Both the position numbers and the translations under genes were made by a program. Source: Candidatus Yanofskybacteria bacterium RIFCSPLOWO2_02_FULL_44_18 (GTDB lineage Bacteria; Patescibacteriota; Minisyncoccia; 2-02-FULL-40-12; GWA2-44-9). From it: a DNA stretch of 58,869 bases. The stretch lies in the NCBI GenBank assembly GCA_001794755.1, contig MGKT01000002.1, positions 63,156-122,024 of the forward strand. The letters are read 5' to 3'. Position 1 is the first letter of the stretch; every line of letters starts with the position of its first letter. The notes under the pieces were generated by a model. The model was not told the DNA's origin. It was given only the letters and a program-made list of their open reading frames with translations, and did no database searches. Shown here piece after piece: positions 52,127-58,869 of the stretch.

Positions 52127-52511
52127 GTTTATTTTTAGGCGATGAAGATACTAATCTCAAGGCCTGTTTAATGAGAGCTTCTTGCTCTGGGGTTAATTTT
52201 TCGGATGAATGTTTAAGGTGACCGCTAATTTCTAAGCGATCTGTATAGGTAGTATGATGGTTCTTGAGCCAGTATATGACAGCAGTCATATTTTTGTCTC
52301 TGATTGCAGAAATAAGCTGGGACTCGGCCATATCATTTATCAGAAGAGATCCTTCGCTTAAAGCTTCGTCCGAAGCTTTCGCAAATTCTGTATCGCTTTT
52401 TCGCCAACGATAATATGTCATGCGACTGATACCAAGTTTTTCACAAGCTATTTGTACAATGGGAGTCTTTTTAAGTTGTTCGAGCAATAATGCTTTTTGA
52501 TCTTTTTTCAT
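52098..52511 (-). CDS. Terminase small subunit-like HTH protein
   Basis: 137 residues. The N-terminal HTH TPIVQIACEKLGISRMTYYRW and the helical middle (MTAVIYWLKNHHTTYTDR) are the pattern of small terminases (phBC6A51-type). It would select the packaging site for the large subunit. Its ATG overlaps the methyltransferase stop (ATGA) and its end overlaps terL. Confidence 0.8.
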   Translation of the reverse strand: MKKDQKALLLEQLKKTPIVQIACEKLGISRMTYYRWRKSDTEFAKASDEALSEGSLLINDMAESQLISAIRDKNMTAVIYWLKNHHTTYTDRLEISGHLKHSSEKLTPEQEALIKQALRLVSSSPKNKHEKTIKKIS

Positions 52512-53269
52512 GATATTTTATTAGCCTTCATGCCGGTTAACTTTTCCCATCTCTGAATGGCAGTAAGGCAATATTCGGAATCGATCTCTACTGCAAAGCA
52601 TCTCCTTTTTGTTTGTTCACATGCCAGTAGTGTGGTTCCGCTACCCAAGAAGCCATCGTAGACAATTTCGCCAATTTCAGAGCTATTGAGAATGAGTCGT
52701 CGTATAAGGCCAATGGGTTTAGTTGTCGGATGAAGTTTACTCTTTGATGGTCGTGGATAAAATATGACACTTTTATCTTTCGAGTGACGGAATCGGTGAA
52801 TACCATACCAGCCGTATAAAATAAGTTCGTGTTGGGGTGCGTAATCAAGGCGGCCTATTACTGCTTGCGATTTAATCCATACCAGGAGTTGTGCAATTTT
52901 AAATCCAGCATCAATCATGCCTTCTCGTAGGGACCAGACCATTTTATCAGCGTTAAATATATATGCGGTATTCTTTTTGGTTAGAAATGGAACAACCACC
53001 TCAAGCCATGCTCGACTGAATACTCGGTAATCATTATTTGATTGTAAGTGGTCATTAAAGATCTCCTTGTCTTTTGATAGCATTAAAAACCCACGCTTTG
53101 ATTCTACTACCGCCACACCGTATGGCGGATCGCAACAAATAAGGCTAATCTTTTCTTGCCCAACAAGATGTTTAAGAAGTTTTTGATCCCGGCAGTCACC
53201 ATATGTGAGACGATGTACTCCTAACTGCCACATAGATCCGTATTTAATTGATTTTTCTTGATTTTTCAT
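52508..53269 (-). CDS. DNA methyltransferase (N4/N6, beta-type order)
   Basis: 253 residues. CCDPPYGVAV (DPPY catalytic motif IV) comes before FLGSGTTLLACEQTKRRCFAVE (the AdoMet-binding FxGxG part, cut here). Compact, with no recognition domain beyond the core. ATG at 53269 is favoured; it overlaps the end of the ParB-methyltransferase. Probably modifies element DNA to evade restriction. Confidence 0.82.
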   Translation of the reverse strand: MKNQEKSIKYGSMWQLGVHRLTYGDCRDQKLLKHLVGQEKISLICCDPPYGVAVVESKRGFLMLSKDKEIFNDHLQSNNDYRVFSRAWLEVVVPFLTKKNTAYIFNADKMVWSLREGMIDAGFKIAQLLVWIKSQAVIGRLDYAPQHELILYGWYGIHRFRHSKDKSVIFYPRPSKSKLHPTTKPIGLIRRLILNSSEIGEIVYDGFLGSGTTLLACEQTKRRCFAVEIDSEYCLTAIQRWEKLTGMKANKIS

Positions 53270-54527
53270 TGGTAAGTTTTTCGTACCTATTAATCGCCAG
53301 CTGAACAAATACTGGCTCCTGTTCGATCATATATGCAGAACGTTTCAATTGTTGGCACGCAACCATAAGACTTGCCGAGCCAGAAAAAAGATCAAGTATA
53401 ATATCGTTCTGCTTAGTACATCGTCGAAGTGGCCGTTCGTGAAGACTTGGGGGCTTTTCCGTAGGATGCTCGTATTTAGAGCCACCAAGTCGTTTTACAA
53501 GCCAGATATCAATAAGATCGTAGATGTCATCAATGGTGCGATTACCGCTTCCCACTTCACGATTTAGAATTTCCGATAAATTTAAAACCCGATTGGATAG
53601 ATAGGGTTTTCCAATAACGCCATATATGCACGGCTCATATTGCTTATTAAAGGCAACCTTAGGTGTGGGCATGCTGTTATTCTTTATCCACAAACACGTC
53701 CGCTTGTAGGTTATGCCTAAGTCCCTATAAAGGTTCTGGAGAAGCCAGGCATAGCGTTGGTCGCAATAAGTGAAGATGTGAGAATCTTTAGCACAAACTG
53801 ACAAACCATTTTTAAGGGACTCCCGAAGAAACATTTCGTAATCACTGTCCGACTTTGCGTCATTAATCTTGCCGCCATAATTTCCATTACCACCGATGCC
53901 TTTGTCATAGGAAAGACCGATATTAAAGGGCGGATCAGTTAATATGACATTGGCTCGTTTGCCAGCCATAAGTTTGTGTATTGATTCGGGATCTGCACTA
54001 TTGGCACAGAGGATACGATGTGACCCAAGTTGATATAAATTGCCCGGCTTAACAGATGTCTTTCTAATTTTCTTTGTTTCTTTTTCTACATTGAACTCAT
54101 CGTCTTCAACTGTCAGATCGTCAAATATTAGCGATAAATCAGAATCTTCAAAGCCACTTGCCAAAATAGTCTCAATATCAAAGTTTTCCGCCAGTTTATC
54201 CCAGTCAAAATCTCCATGTAGACGATTGCTTGTAAGCAAGTATTGATTGTATTCTCTCTCTGTAAGCTTGCGATTTGGAATACGAACTGGGATTGATTCA
54301 TTTTCACGGCCAATCAACCGTAATGCCAAGAGCCTCTGATGCCCAGCAATTACCCGGTTGCCGAGATCAACAATTGGGATTTCAACTAAGCCAAATTTCC
54401 GGAGGCTCTTTTTCAAGTCATTGAGTTGCTTTGGACTGATAACCCGAGGATTCTTGGAATTCGGTACTAATTCTGCAACCACACGTTCCTCCGTATGCCA
54501 TTGTAACTTTGCTTTTATTTTGGTCAT
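53244..54527 (-). CDS. ParB-domain DNA methyltransferase
   Basis: 427 residues. An N-terminal ParB/Srx-like domain (VPNSKNPRVIS, GNRVIAGHQRLLALRLIG) is fused to a methyltransferase with ILTDPPFNIGLSYD (DPPF motif) and LDLFSGSASLMVACQQ (AdoMet site). This fusion is frequent in phages. First gene of the leftward operon, with promoter at 54661 and a structured leader. Confidence 0.88.
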   Translation of the reverse strand: MTKIKAKLQWHTEERVVAELVPNSKNPRVISPKQLNDLKKSLRKFGLVEIPIVDLGNRVIAGHQRLLALRLIGRENESIPVRIPNRKLTEREYNQYLLTSNRLHGDFDWDKLAENFDIETILASGFEDSDLSLIFDDLTVEDDEFNVEKETKKIRKTSVKPGNLYQLGSHRILCANSADPESIHKLMAGKRANVILTDPPFNIGLSYDKGIGGNGNYGGKINDAKSDSDYEMFLRESLKNGLSVCAKDSHIFTYCDQRYAWLLQNLYRDLGITYKRTCLWIKNNSMPTPKVAFNKQYEPCIYGVIGKPYLSNRVLNLSEILNREVGSGNRTIDDIYDLIDIWLVKRLGGSKYEHPTEKPPSLHERPLRRCTKQNDIILDLFSGSASLMVACQQLKRSAYMIEQEPVFVQLAINRYEKLTNEKSRKIN

Positions 54528-54537
54528 AAAATAAAAC

Positions 54538-54641
54538 GTCCCGAAATTAGGACCCGTCTTATCTAAAAGACAGAGACTAATTTCGGGACTTGTTTACCGA
54601 CATGAGTAGCAGTCAGCTATTCATGGCACGCAATAATGCGT
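54538..54641 (-). promoter_or_regulatory. Structured 5' leader of the methyltransferase-terminase operon
   Basis: Three hairpins on the transcript: ACGCA/TGCGT (54628-54641), an imperfect 10-bp stem (54601-54625) and a perfect 13-bp stem GTCCCGAAATTAG/CTAATTTCGGGAC (54538-54550/54577-54589). A T-rich stretch follows the last one before the ATG. The arrangement would fit an attenuator or an antitermination site. Confidence 0.6.
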
Positions 54642-54660
54642 TAACTATTCAATTAATTTA

Positions 54661-54688
54661 ATTATACAACATATCCTGGGAGGGTCAA
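54661..54688 (-). promoter_or_regulatory. Promoter of the leftward operon
   Basis: On the minus strand, TTGACC (54683-54688) and TATAAT (54661-54666), 16-bp spacer. Confidence 0.8.
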
Positions 54689-54704
54689 ATAAAACTGTGG
54701 ATAT

Positions 54705-55436
54705 CTATTTCTGGTCAGATCTTTTTAATGCTTTCAACTCTTCTATTCTCTTGTCCCAGGCCGATAAAGGCAAGAGATCAAGCTGCTTTTGCACTTTTTG
54801 TGCCATTATCTCATGCTTATCATTTCTTTCATGTATAAATTTTTCTTCTTCATCTAAGAGCTTTGTATATTTTTCGGTATCGGCGTATATATTCTTTATC
54901 TCCTGCACGCCCAGCTCTTTTTTAAGATGTTTTAGGCGAGATAAGGCCTTAAATTTATATGCCATTGAAGCTAAGATTAGAAATTGAATTTGGCATTCAA
55001 ATTTATCAAGTCTCCAAGTTCTTATAAATTCTGCGTAGACCATGGCTAAGTTCTTATTACTATCATCTGTCATTATTTTGTATATTTTTCTCTGATTTTC
55101 CGATAAGGTTTCTAAGAATTTTAATTTCTCTCTTTGGGTTAATCTCGGTATATTGCTGAACCTAAAATCAAAATAATCAAGTTTATCGGCATTTAATCTG
55201 GCCATGATTTTGTCCTGTCGCTTTAAAATATCGTCCAGAAGACTAGATTCAAATTCATTATCTTGTTTACATCCAGGACATTTTGCTTGTATTTGATCAA
55301 AAGTAATATCAATTTCAGTCTGATCCTTTTTAGAGCGTATTCTTATGCCGGAGCCGGATATAAGATCAATATCAAAGCGGTAGCCACATGGACAGTATAG
55401 TTTGCCATCTTCGACAATTGATTTTACGGGAAACAT
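54705..55436 (-). CDS. Zinc-ribbon helical protein
   Basis: 243 residues. N-terminal CPCG and CPGC pairs form a probable zinc ribbon (~15-57); the rest is charged helix with coiled-coil character. Not recognised. It lies 13 bp after the KAP NTPase, so the two are one operon with the gene at 58067. Confidence 0.6.
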   Translation of the reverse strand: MFPVKSIVEDGKLYCPCGYRFDIDLISGSGIRIRSKKDQTEIDITFDQIQAKCPGCKQDNEFESSLLDDILKRQDKIMARLNADKLDYFDFRFSNIPRLTQREKLKFLETLSENQRKIYKIMTDDSNKNLAMVYAEFIRTWRLDKFECQIQFLILASMAYKFKALSRLKHLKKELGVQEIKNIYADTEKYTKLLDEEEKFIHERNDKHEIMAQKVQKQLDLLPLSAWDKRIEELKALKRSDQK

Positions 55437-55449
55437 TTAAATATTTATC

Positions 55450-58053
55450 TTAAATTGGTAACCATTTTTTAGTTTTTCTTGTTTCTTTTTTTCTAGGCTC
55501 TAGTAATCCTATAAGCTGAGTGATGAGGGCTTTATTCTGTTCATCTACCGTTTTATCTTCGATATTTTTAATCTCCCTTAGCAGGGTGCTTCTAGTTCGT
55601 TGACTTGAAACTATGTAGTCAACTGATTTAATGAGTTCTTCTAATTTTGAAAGGATATAAAAACGTCTTTGTTCATTCCCTGAACCTAGTTGTTTGGCCA
55701 AGCTTTCTAAAAAGGGAATCAATCTATCCCCGAACTCTTTTTTCATATCTGGGTGGAATATGGCATTAACAATTTGATCAAGATCAGCATCACTGGCTTT
55801 TTTGGCATTATCAATATAAATTTCTACAAACTTATTAAAATCAATGTCTGGGAGATTGACTCTTGACTGTATCATACCTGCCACAAAGACTTGGTCAGCC
55901 ACATTCGTGCCACTGGCAATAGTAAACAATGCAGCCTCAATCTCGTTAATTCTTGCTGAAGTAATATTACCTCGAAACTGGTTAATCAAGTCTATCACTA
56001 GCTCTTTTTGATTGTTGGCCTTATTCTTTAGTGCTTCGACAAGATTGTGTTGGATGGTCTCAGATTCAGTGAATCTCTCTGGAAACAACTTCTTTATAAA
56101 ACCTAGTGCAGCATCAAAGTCTTCGTCAGACCCTGTCAGTTTTTCTGCTATCAAGTTTTCGAATCCCTCAGCGATTTCGGGAGTTAAAGACTTTTGCTCA
56201 GCGATAAATGCATTTATAATCTGGCTTCTTGTGGGAGCATCGATGAACGGAGGTTCTTTTACTAAGACGTCAGCTGATTCTTTATCAATAAAAGGTAGTA
56301 TCTTTTCGATATCTATAGACTGTAAAGCTGCCAATTCTGTAGCGTACTTTTGTCGCGAGATAACCAATAACTCTTTTATTCTCTGAAGACGTAGTCGTGG
56401 TTCTTCCAATAGAGATACTGCGTGAAATAAGCTTCTTATGATGTTAATTTTTTCTGGTGCTTGAGTTTGTACTAAATCATACTCAGCTTTGATGCCTTCT
56501 ATGTAAGAGTTCCTGGGAAGATCGGTCAGTCCTGTAATAATTTTTGTCAGATTTTCGATGTCACCATTTTTGGCCAGTGCCTTTATCTCTGTCGGATCAA
56601 CTGTTCTAGTCTCCGTAAATCCGGTTGATCCAGAAAAGTGTAGGAAATAATAGGGATCAATTGTTTTTTCTTCTTCAGATCGGTTTATCGAATTAAAGAA
56701 TTTCGGCTCTTGGGCTATGAGCTTTTGTAGATCCTTATCTTCTGCTATCTCGCCGCTCTCATATCCCTGAAGAAGCTTTGGCTCGTTGGGTAATTTTTCA
56801 TAGAAATCTGGAAAGCGATCTTGAATAATCAATATCTTGCCTAACAACTCCGGAGAGTTTTTAACTTTAACTAGATTTGTATATTCTTGACTATTCTTGT
56901 TTGCGATACTATTCAGCTTTCCTTGGACAGCTTCTAGCTGGAAAAACAGGGTTCTAAGAAAATGCTTTATCTTTCTCGGATTACTATCAAAATTATTTAG
57001 TGCCAAGTCGATAAGATACTCCTTGGCGTATGGATGAGTAAAATTGAGAACTGACGTTGCATCGATCATCTGATTTACCCATGGCCCTAAGACATCCTTT
57101 GTAGCTTTTGGCAGAATAAAGTTAATCTGAAATATCTTTTTTAAATACTCGGTTGCTTCCTTCTGTTTGACCTCGGTAGTTTTCTTTATATCCACTAACC
57201 CCGTAGTGTCGTTAAGCTCAGGATCAAGATTCAGAAAATTACTAATATAGCGACGAATTACTGTATGGTCAGCAGTAATCACATACACGCAATGAGGATT
57301 ATTGAAAAACGTAAATAGAGCTGTAAGTATCTGCTCGACTTCTTTGTGATTACAACGATCAAGATCGTCCACAAAGATAACTATCCGTTTGGGCGGATTC
57401 CCCGACGCCATCAGTTCTTCAACGACCTCATTAAATTTATCTTCGAACTGCTCGGCCGATTCTATTTTAGGGATTATCTGTTTGACCTTTATTTCTGTGA
57501 CCTTTTGTATTACTGGTATAAAAGCAAGGAAAATAGGAAGTAAAAGATTATTAAGAAGAGTTTGAGTTACATTGAGGCGTACTCCCAATATATGTTTTAG
57601 TGACCATACAACAACTACAAATCCCATACCCAAGAGAAAGGCGTGCTTTAGAAAGATATTTATTTGTCGTGTAAATATGTCATCATACTCTTCTTTTGTT
57701 AAATCCTTATCTTTCTGGATTTCGGCATAAAATTCTCCGTGATCAATTTTCTTATCGAGTTGAGAGTATATGTCAATAATAAATTTTCTTTTTATAGAGA
57801 TTTCATCTTGTGTGTATTTCCACGGCTCAAACTTAAGAACTTTATAATTTAGAGCTTCTAGCTTTGGTTGGAGTTGCTGCAATATGGATGACTTGCCCTC
57901 GCCCCATCTTGCTGATATTCCGAAGTTGAAACCTTCATCAGAGTCTTCGATTGTTTTAACAATGGCGTCTACAAACGGCTCTCTACCAAAGAGATCATTT
58001 TTTGCTGGGTTATCCCACTTGCTTACACCGTGAGTTTTATCGGACTGTATCAT
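55450..58053 (-). CDS. KAP-family P-loop NTPase
   Basis: 867 residues. The N-terminal region has GREPFVDAIVK and Walker A ARWGEGKSS (~48-56). A membrane insertion (two helices, ~135-190) lies within the NTPase domain, as is usual in the KAP family. Walker B is IVIFVDDLDRC (~225) and the sensor region lies near FNNPHCVYVITAD. A long helical repeat-like C-terminus (~400-860) follows. KAP NTPases occur in plasmids and phage-defence contexts; the role here is not shown. The neighbouring zinc-ribbon genes on both sides suggest a three-gene system. Confidence 0.85.
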   Translation of the reverse strand: MIQSDKTHGVSKWDNPAKNDLFGREPFVDAIVKTIEDSDEGFNFGISARWGEGKSSILQQLQPKLEALNYKVLKFEPWKYTQDEISIKRKFIIDIYSQLDKKIDHGEFYAEIQKDKDLTKEEYDDIFTRQINIFLKHAFLLGMGFVVVVWSLKHILGVRLNVTQTLLNNLLLPIFLAFIPVIQKVTEIKVKQIIPKIESAEQFEDKFNEVVEELMASGNPPKRIVIFVDDLDRCNHKEVEQILTALFTFFNNPHCVYVITADHTVIRRYISNFLNLDPELNDTTGLVDIKKTTEVKQKEATEYLKKIFQINFILPKATKDVLGPWVNQMIDATSVLNFTHPYAKEYLIDLALNNFDSNPRKIKHFLRTLFFQLEAVQGKLNSIANKNSQEYTNLVKVKNSPELLGKILIIQDRFPDFYEKLPNEPKLLQGYESGEIAEDKDLQKLIAQEPKFFNSINRSEEEKTIDPYYFLHFSGSTGFTETRTVDPTEIKALAKNGDIENLTKIITGLTDLPRNSYIEGIKAEYDLVQTQAPEKINIIRSLFHAVSLLEEPRLRLQRIKELLVISRQKYATELAALQSIDIEKILPFIDKESADVLVKEPPFIDAPTRSQIINAFIAEQKSLTPEIAEGFENLIAEKLTGSDEDFDAALGFIKKLFPERFTESETIQHNLVEALKNKANNQKELVIDLINQFRGNITSARINEIEAALFTIASGTNVADQVFVAGMIQSRVNLPDIDFNKFVEIYIDNAKKASDADLDQIVNAIFHPDMKKEFGDRLIPFLESLAKQLGSGNEQRRFYILSKLEELIKSVDYIVSSQRTRSTLLREIKNIEDKTVDEQNKALITQLIGLLEPRKKETRKTKKWLPI

Positions 58054-58066
58054 ATTAGATCAAAGA

Positions 58067-58591
58067 TTATTCAAGAGTAGTATGAACATGAAATCCACAT
58101 GCTCGACAGATCCCATTCATGTTCGTATCCCCATTAACTGCGAATTCGAATCGGCTTTCTTGGCAAACAGGACATTGAACTGAACCCCATTTTCTTTCGT
58201 GAGCTTCTACTCTTCTGATAACCTCTCTGACATTTTTAACATACCCATCGACTTCGGGTTTGTTATCAAGATAGCCTTGAATCCATAGGTCAGTAGTAAT
58301 TCTGCCGGCAGATGTTTCCTTGTATAGAATCTTTCCTTCATTCAAAAGTTTTTCCCAGTACTGTCGGGACTTACCATATTTATCTGCGATATCTCGAGAA
58401 GACATGACCTGAGCATTGAAGGGAATATACCCCGACTGCTCCATACTTTCATAGCAAGCCCTTATAGCGTCTGCAATTATTCGCTCTTTTTCGCTTTTAC
58501 TAAATTTGCCAGTGAGGTCCACACCTAAACTAAGAGTGCCGCCACTACTAGTATTTGCATGCCAATAAAATTTTCGATCATCAGTATCCAT
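58067..58591 (-). CDS. HTH and zinc-ribbon protein
   Basis: 174 residues. A central HTH-like segment (SSRDIADKYGKSRQYWEKLL) and a C-terminal zinc ribbon (CPVCQ and CRACG). Likely binds nucleic acid and could regulate or recruit the KAP NTPase, whose gene starts 13 bp downstream. Confidence 0.6.
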   Translation of the reverse strand: MDTDDRKFYWHANTSSGGTLSLGVDLTGKFSKSEKERIIADAIRACYESMEQSGYIPFNAQVMSSRDIADKYGKSRQYWEKLLNEGKILYKETSAGRITTDLWIQGYLDNKPEVDGYVKNVREVIRRVEAHERKWGSVQCPVCQESRFEFAVNGDTNMNGICRACGFHVHTTLE

Positions 58592-58793
58592 AATCCCAGC
58601 CTACTATACTTGGTTTCTTTTGGCAACCTGTTATTGTGGATAGTGACACGTCTATATCCTTTTATGGTGTAACATTTGTAACATTTTGATTCCTGGACCT
58701 AGACCCGAGTGCCTCAAAAGCAGCCCTTTTCAGACCACTCAGAAACCCTTATACTGCCTTATACCCACTGGTACTTAACCCGAGTGGCCCGCC
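58592..58793. other. Right junction region
   Basis: No gene. Contains the 15-bp att-like repeat and a partial further copy of its core, ACCCGAGTGGC (58779-58789). The partial copy could mean that the motif is a small genomic repeat rather than an att site. Confidence 0.5.
58701..58715 (+). repeat. Putative right attachment site (attR core)
   Basis: AGACCCGAGTGCCTC, exact copy of 38203-38217 in direct orientation. It lies after the last element gene and 79 bp before a chromosomal-type transporter gene. Confidence 0.65.
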
Positions 58794-58869
58794 ATGGGTA
58801 TTGCATTCGCTTTTCTTGCTCTTATTTTTTGGGGGATTGGGGATTTTTTAATTCAGCGAAGCGTCCGAA
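58794..58869 (+). CDS. EamA/DMT-type transporter, N-terminal fragment
   Basis: ATG at 58794 gives 25 codons before the window ends. They form a hydrophobic first helix with MGIAFAFLALIFWGIGDFL, the usual start of EamA-family exporters of the drug/metabolite superfamily. It supports a return to chromosomal sequence at the right end of the element. The family call rests on 25 residues only. Confidence 0.55.
   Translation, partial: MGIAFAFLALIFWGIGDFLIQRSVR

Larger units (their letters stand above)
38203..58715. mobile_element. Integrated phage-like/satellite element carrying a DGR (~20.5 kb)
   Basis: Supported by a large serine recombinase near the left end, terminase subunits, ParB-methyltransferase genes, a DGR, and a 15-bp direct repeat just beyond tRNA-Ser and just before a chromosomal transporter gene. 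No capsid, portal or tail gene is visible, so a satellite, a packaging parasite or a decayed prophage is likely. Gene order suggests a rightward DGR module and a leftward terminase/methyltransferase module. The exact ends depend on the att assignment. Confidence 0.7.

Noticed and set aside
58730-58793. Duplicated tRNA-Ser 3' end as the right attachment site
   Set aside because: No match to the tRNA T-arm or acceptor is present; the only shared sequence is the 15-bp core downstream of the tRNA.

Overview
Origin. The core genes look like a Patescibacteria/CPR (Parcubacteria-type) genome. They include recA, ftsK, a compact rpsF-ssb-rpsR operon, a short ychF, an archaeal/eukaryote-type proS, hisS, a uvrC without its C-terminal part, groES-groEL, DUF5667 next to an ECF sigma factor, DUF378, YeaQ and LemA/TPM proteins. 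This assignment is inference from gene content and compactness. No rRNA gene is present in the window.

Layout. (1) 1-3845 is an array of at least eight degenerate, structurally conserved ~270-340 bp non-coding units. A MoxR-type AAA ATPase (2064-3206) is embedded in it and a VWA/HExxH protein (3870-5552) follows it. (2) 5.6-38.1 kb is mostly ordinary chromosome, interrupted by GC-richer blocks: an ABC exporter, a secreted/TPM-like/LemA-like operon and a membrane protein at 32-33 kb. These blocks have clean sigma70 promoters and strong terminators. (3) A tRNA-Ser(GGA) at 38.1 kb is followed by an apparent integrated element of about 20.5 kb. A 15-bp direct repeat bounds it (38203-38217 and 58701-58715). 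Chromosomal sequence resumes with the first 25 codons of an EamA-type transporter at 58794.

The integrated element carries, left to right: a sigma-region-2-like protein, a large serine recombinase, a diversity-generating retroelement (DGR), a secreted Thr/Pro-rich protein, terminase large and small subunits, two DNA methyltransferases (one fused to ParB), a zinc-ribbon protein, a KAP P-loop NTPase and a second zinc-ribbon protein. No capsid or tail gene is seen, so a satellite-like or decayed phage element is more likely than a complete prophage.

The DGR is the main discovery. A reverse transcriptase and template repeat lie on the minus strand. An Avd protein and three paralogous target genes lie on the plus strand. 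The three 117-bp variable repeats differ from the template at 50 positions, and all 50 are template adenines. The targets are interleaved with a second MoxR ATPase and a second VWA protein in the order target1-MoxR-target2-VWA-target3. A MoxR/VWA machine of the same general architecture therefore occurs twice in the window, once beside an array of structured repeats and once wired to hypervariable C-type-lectin-like proteins. Two copies of an unrecognised structured RNA flank the DGR.
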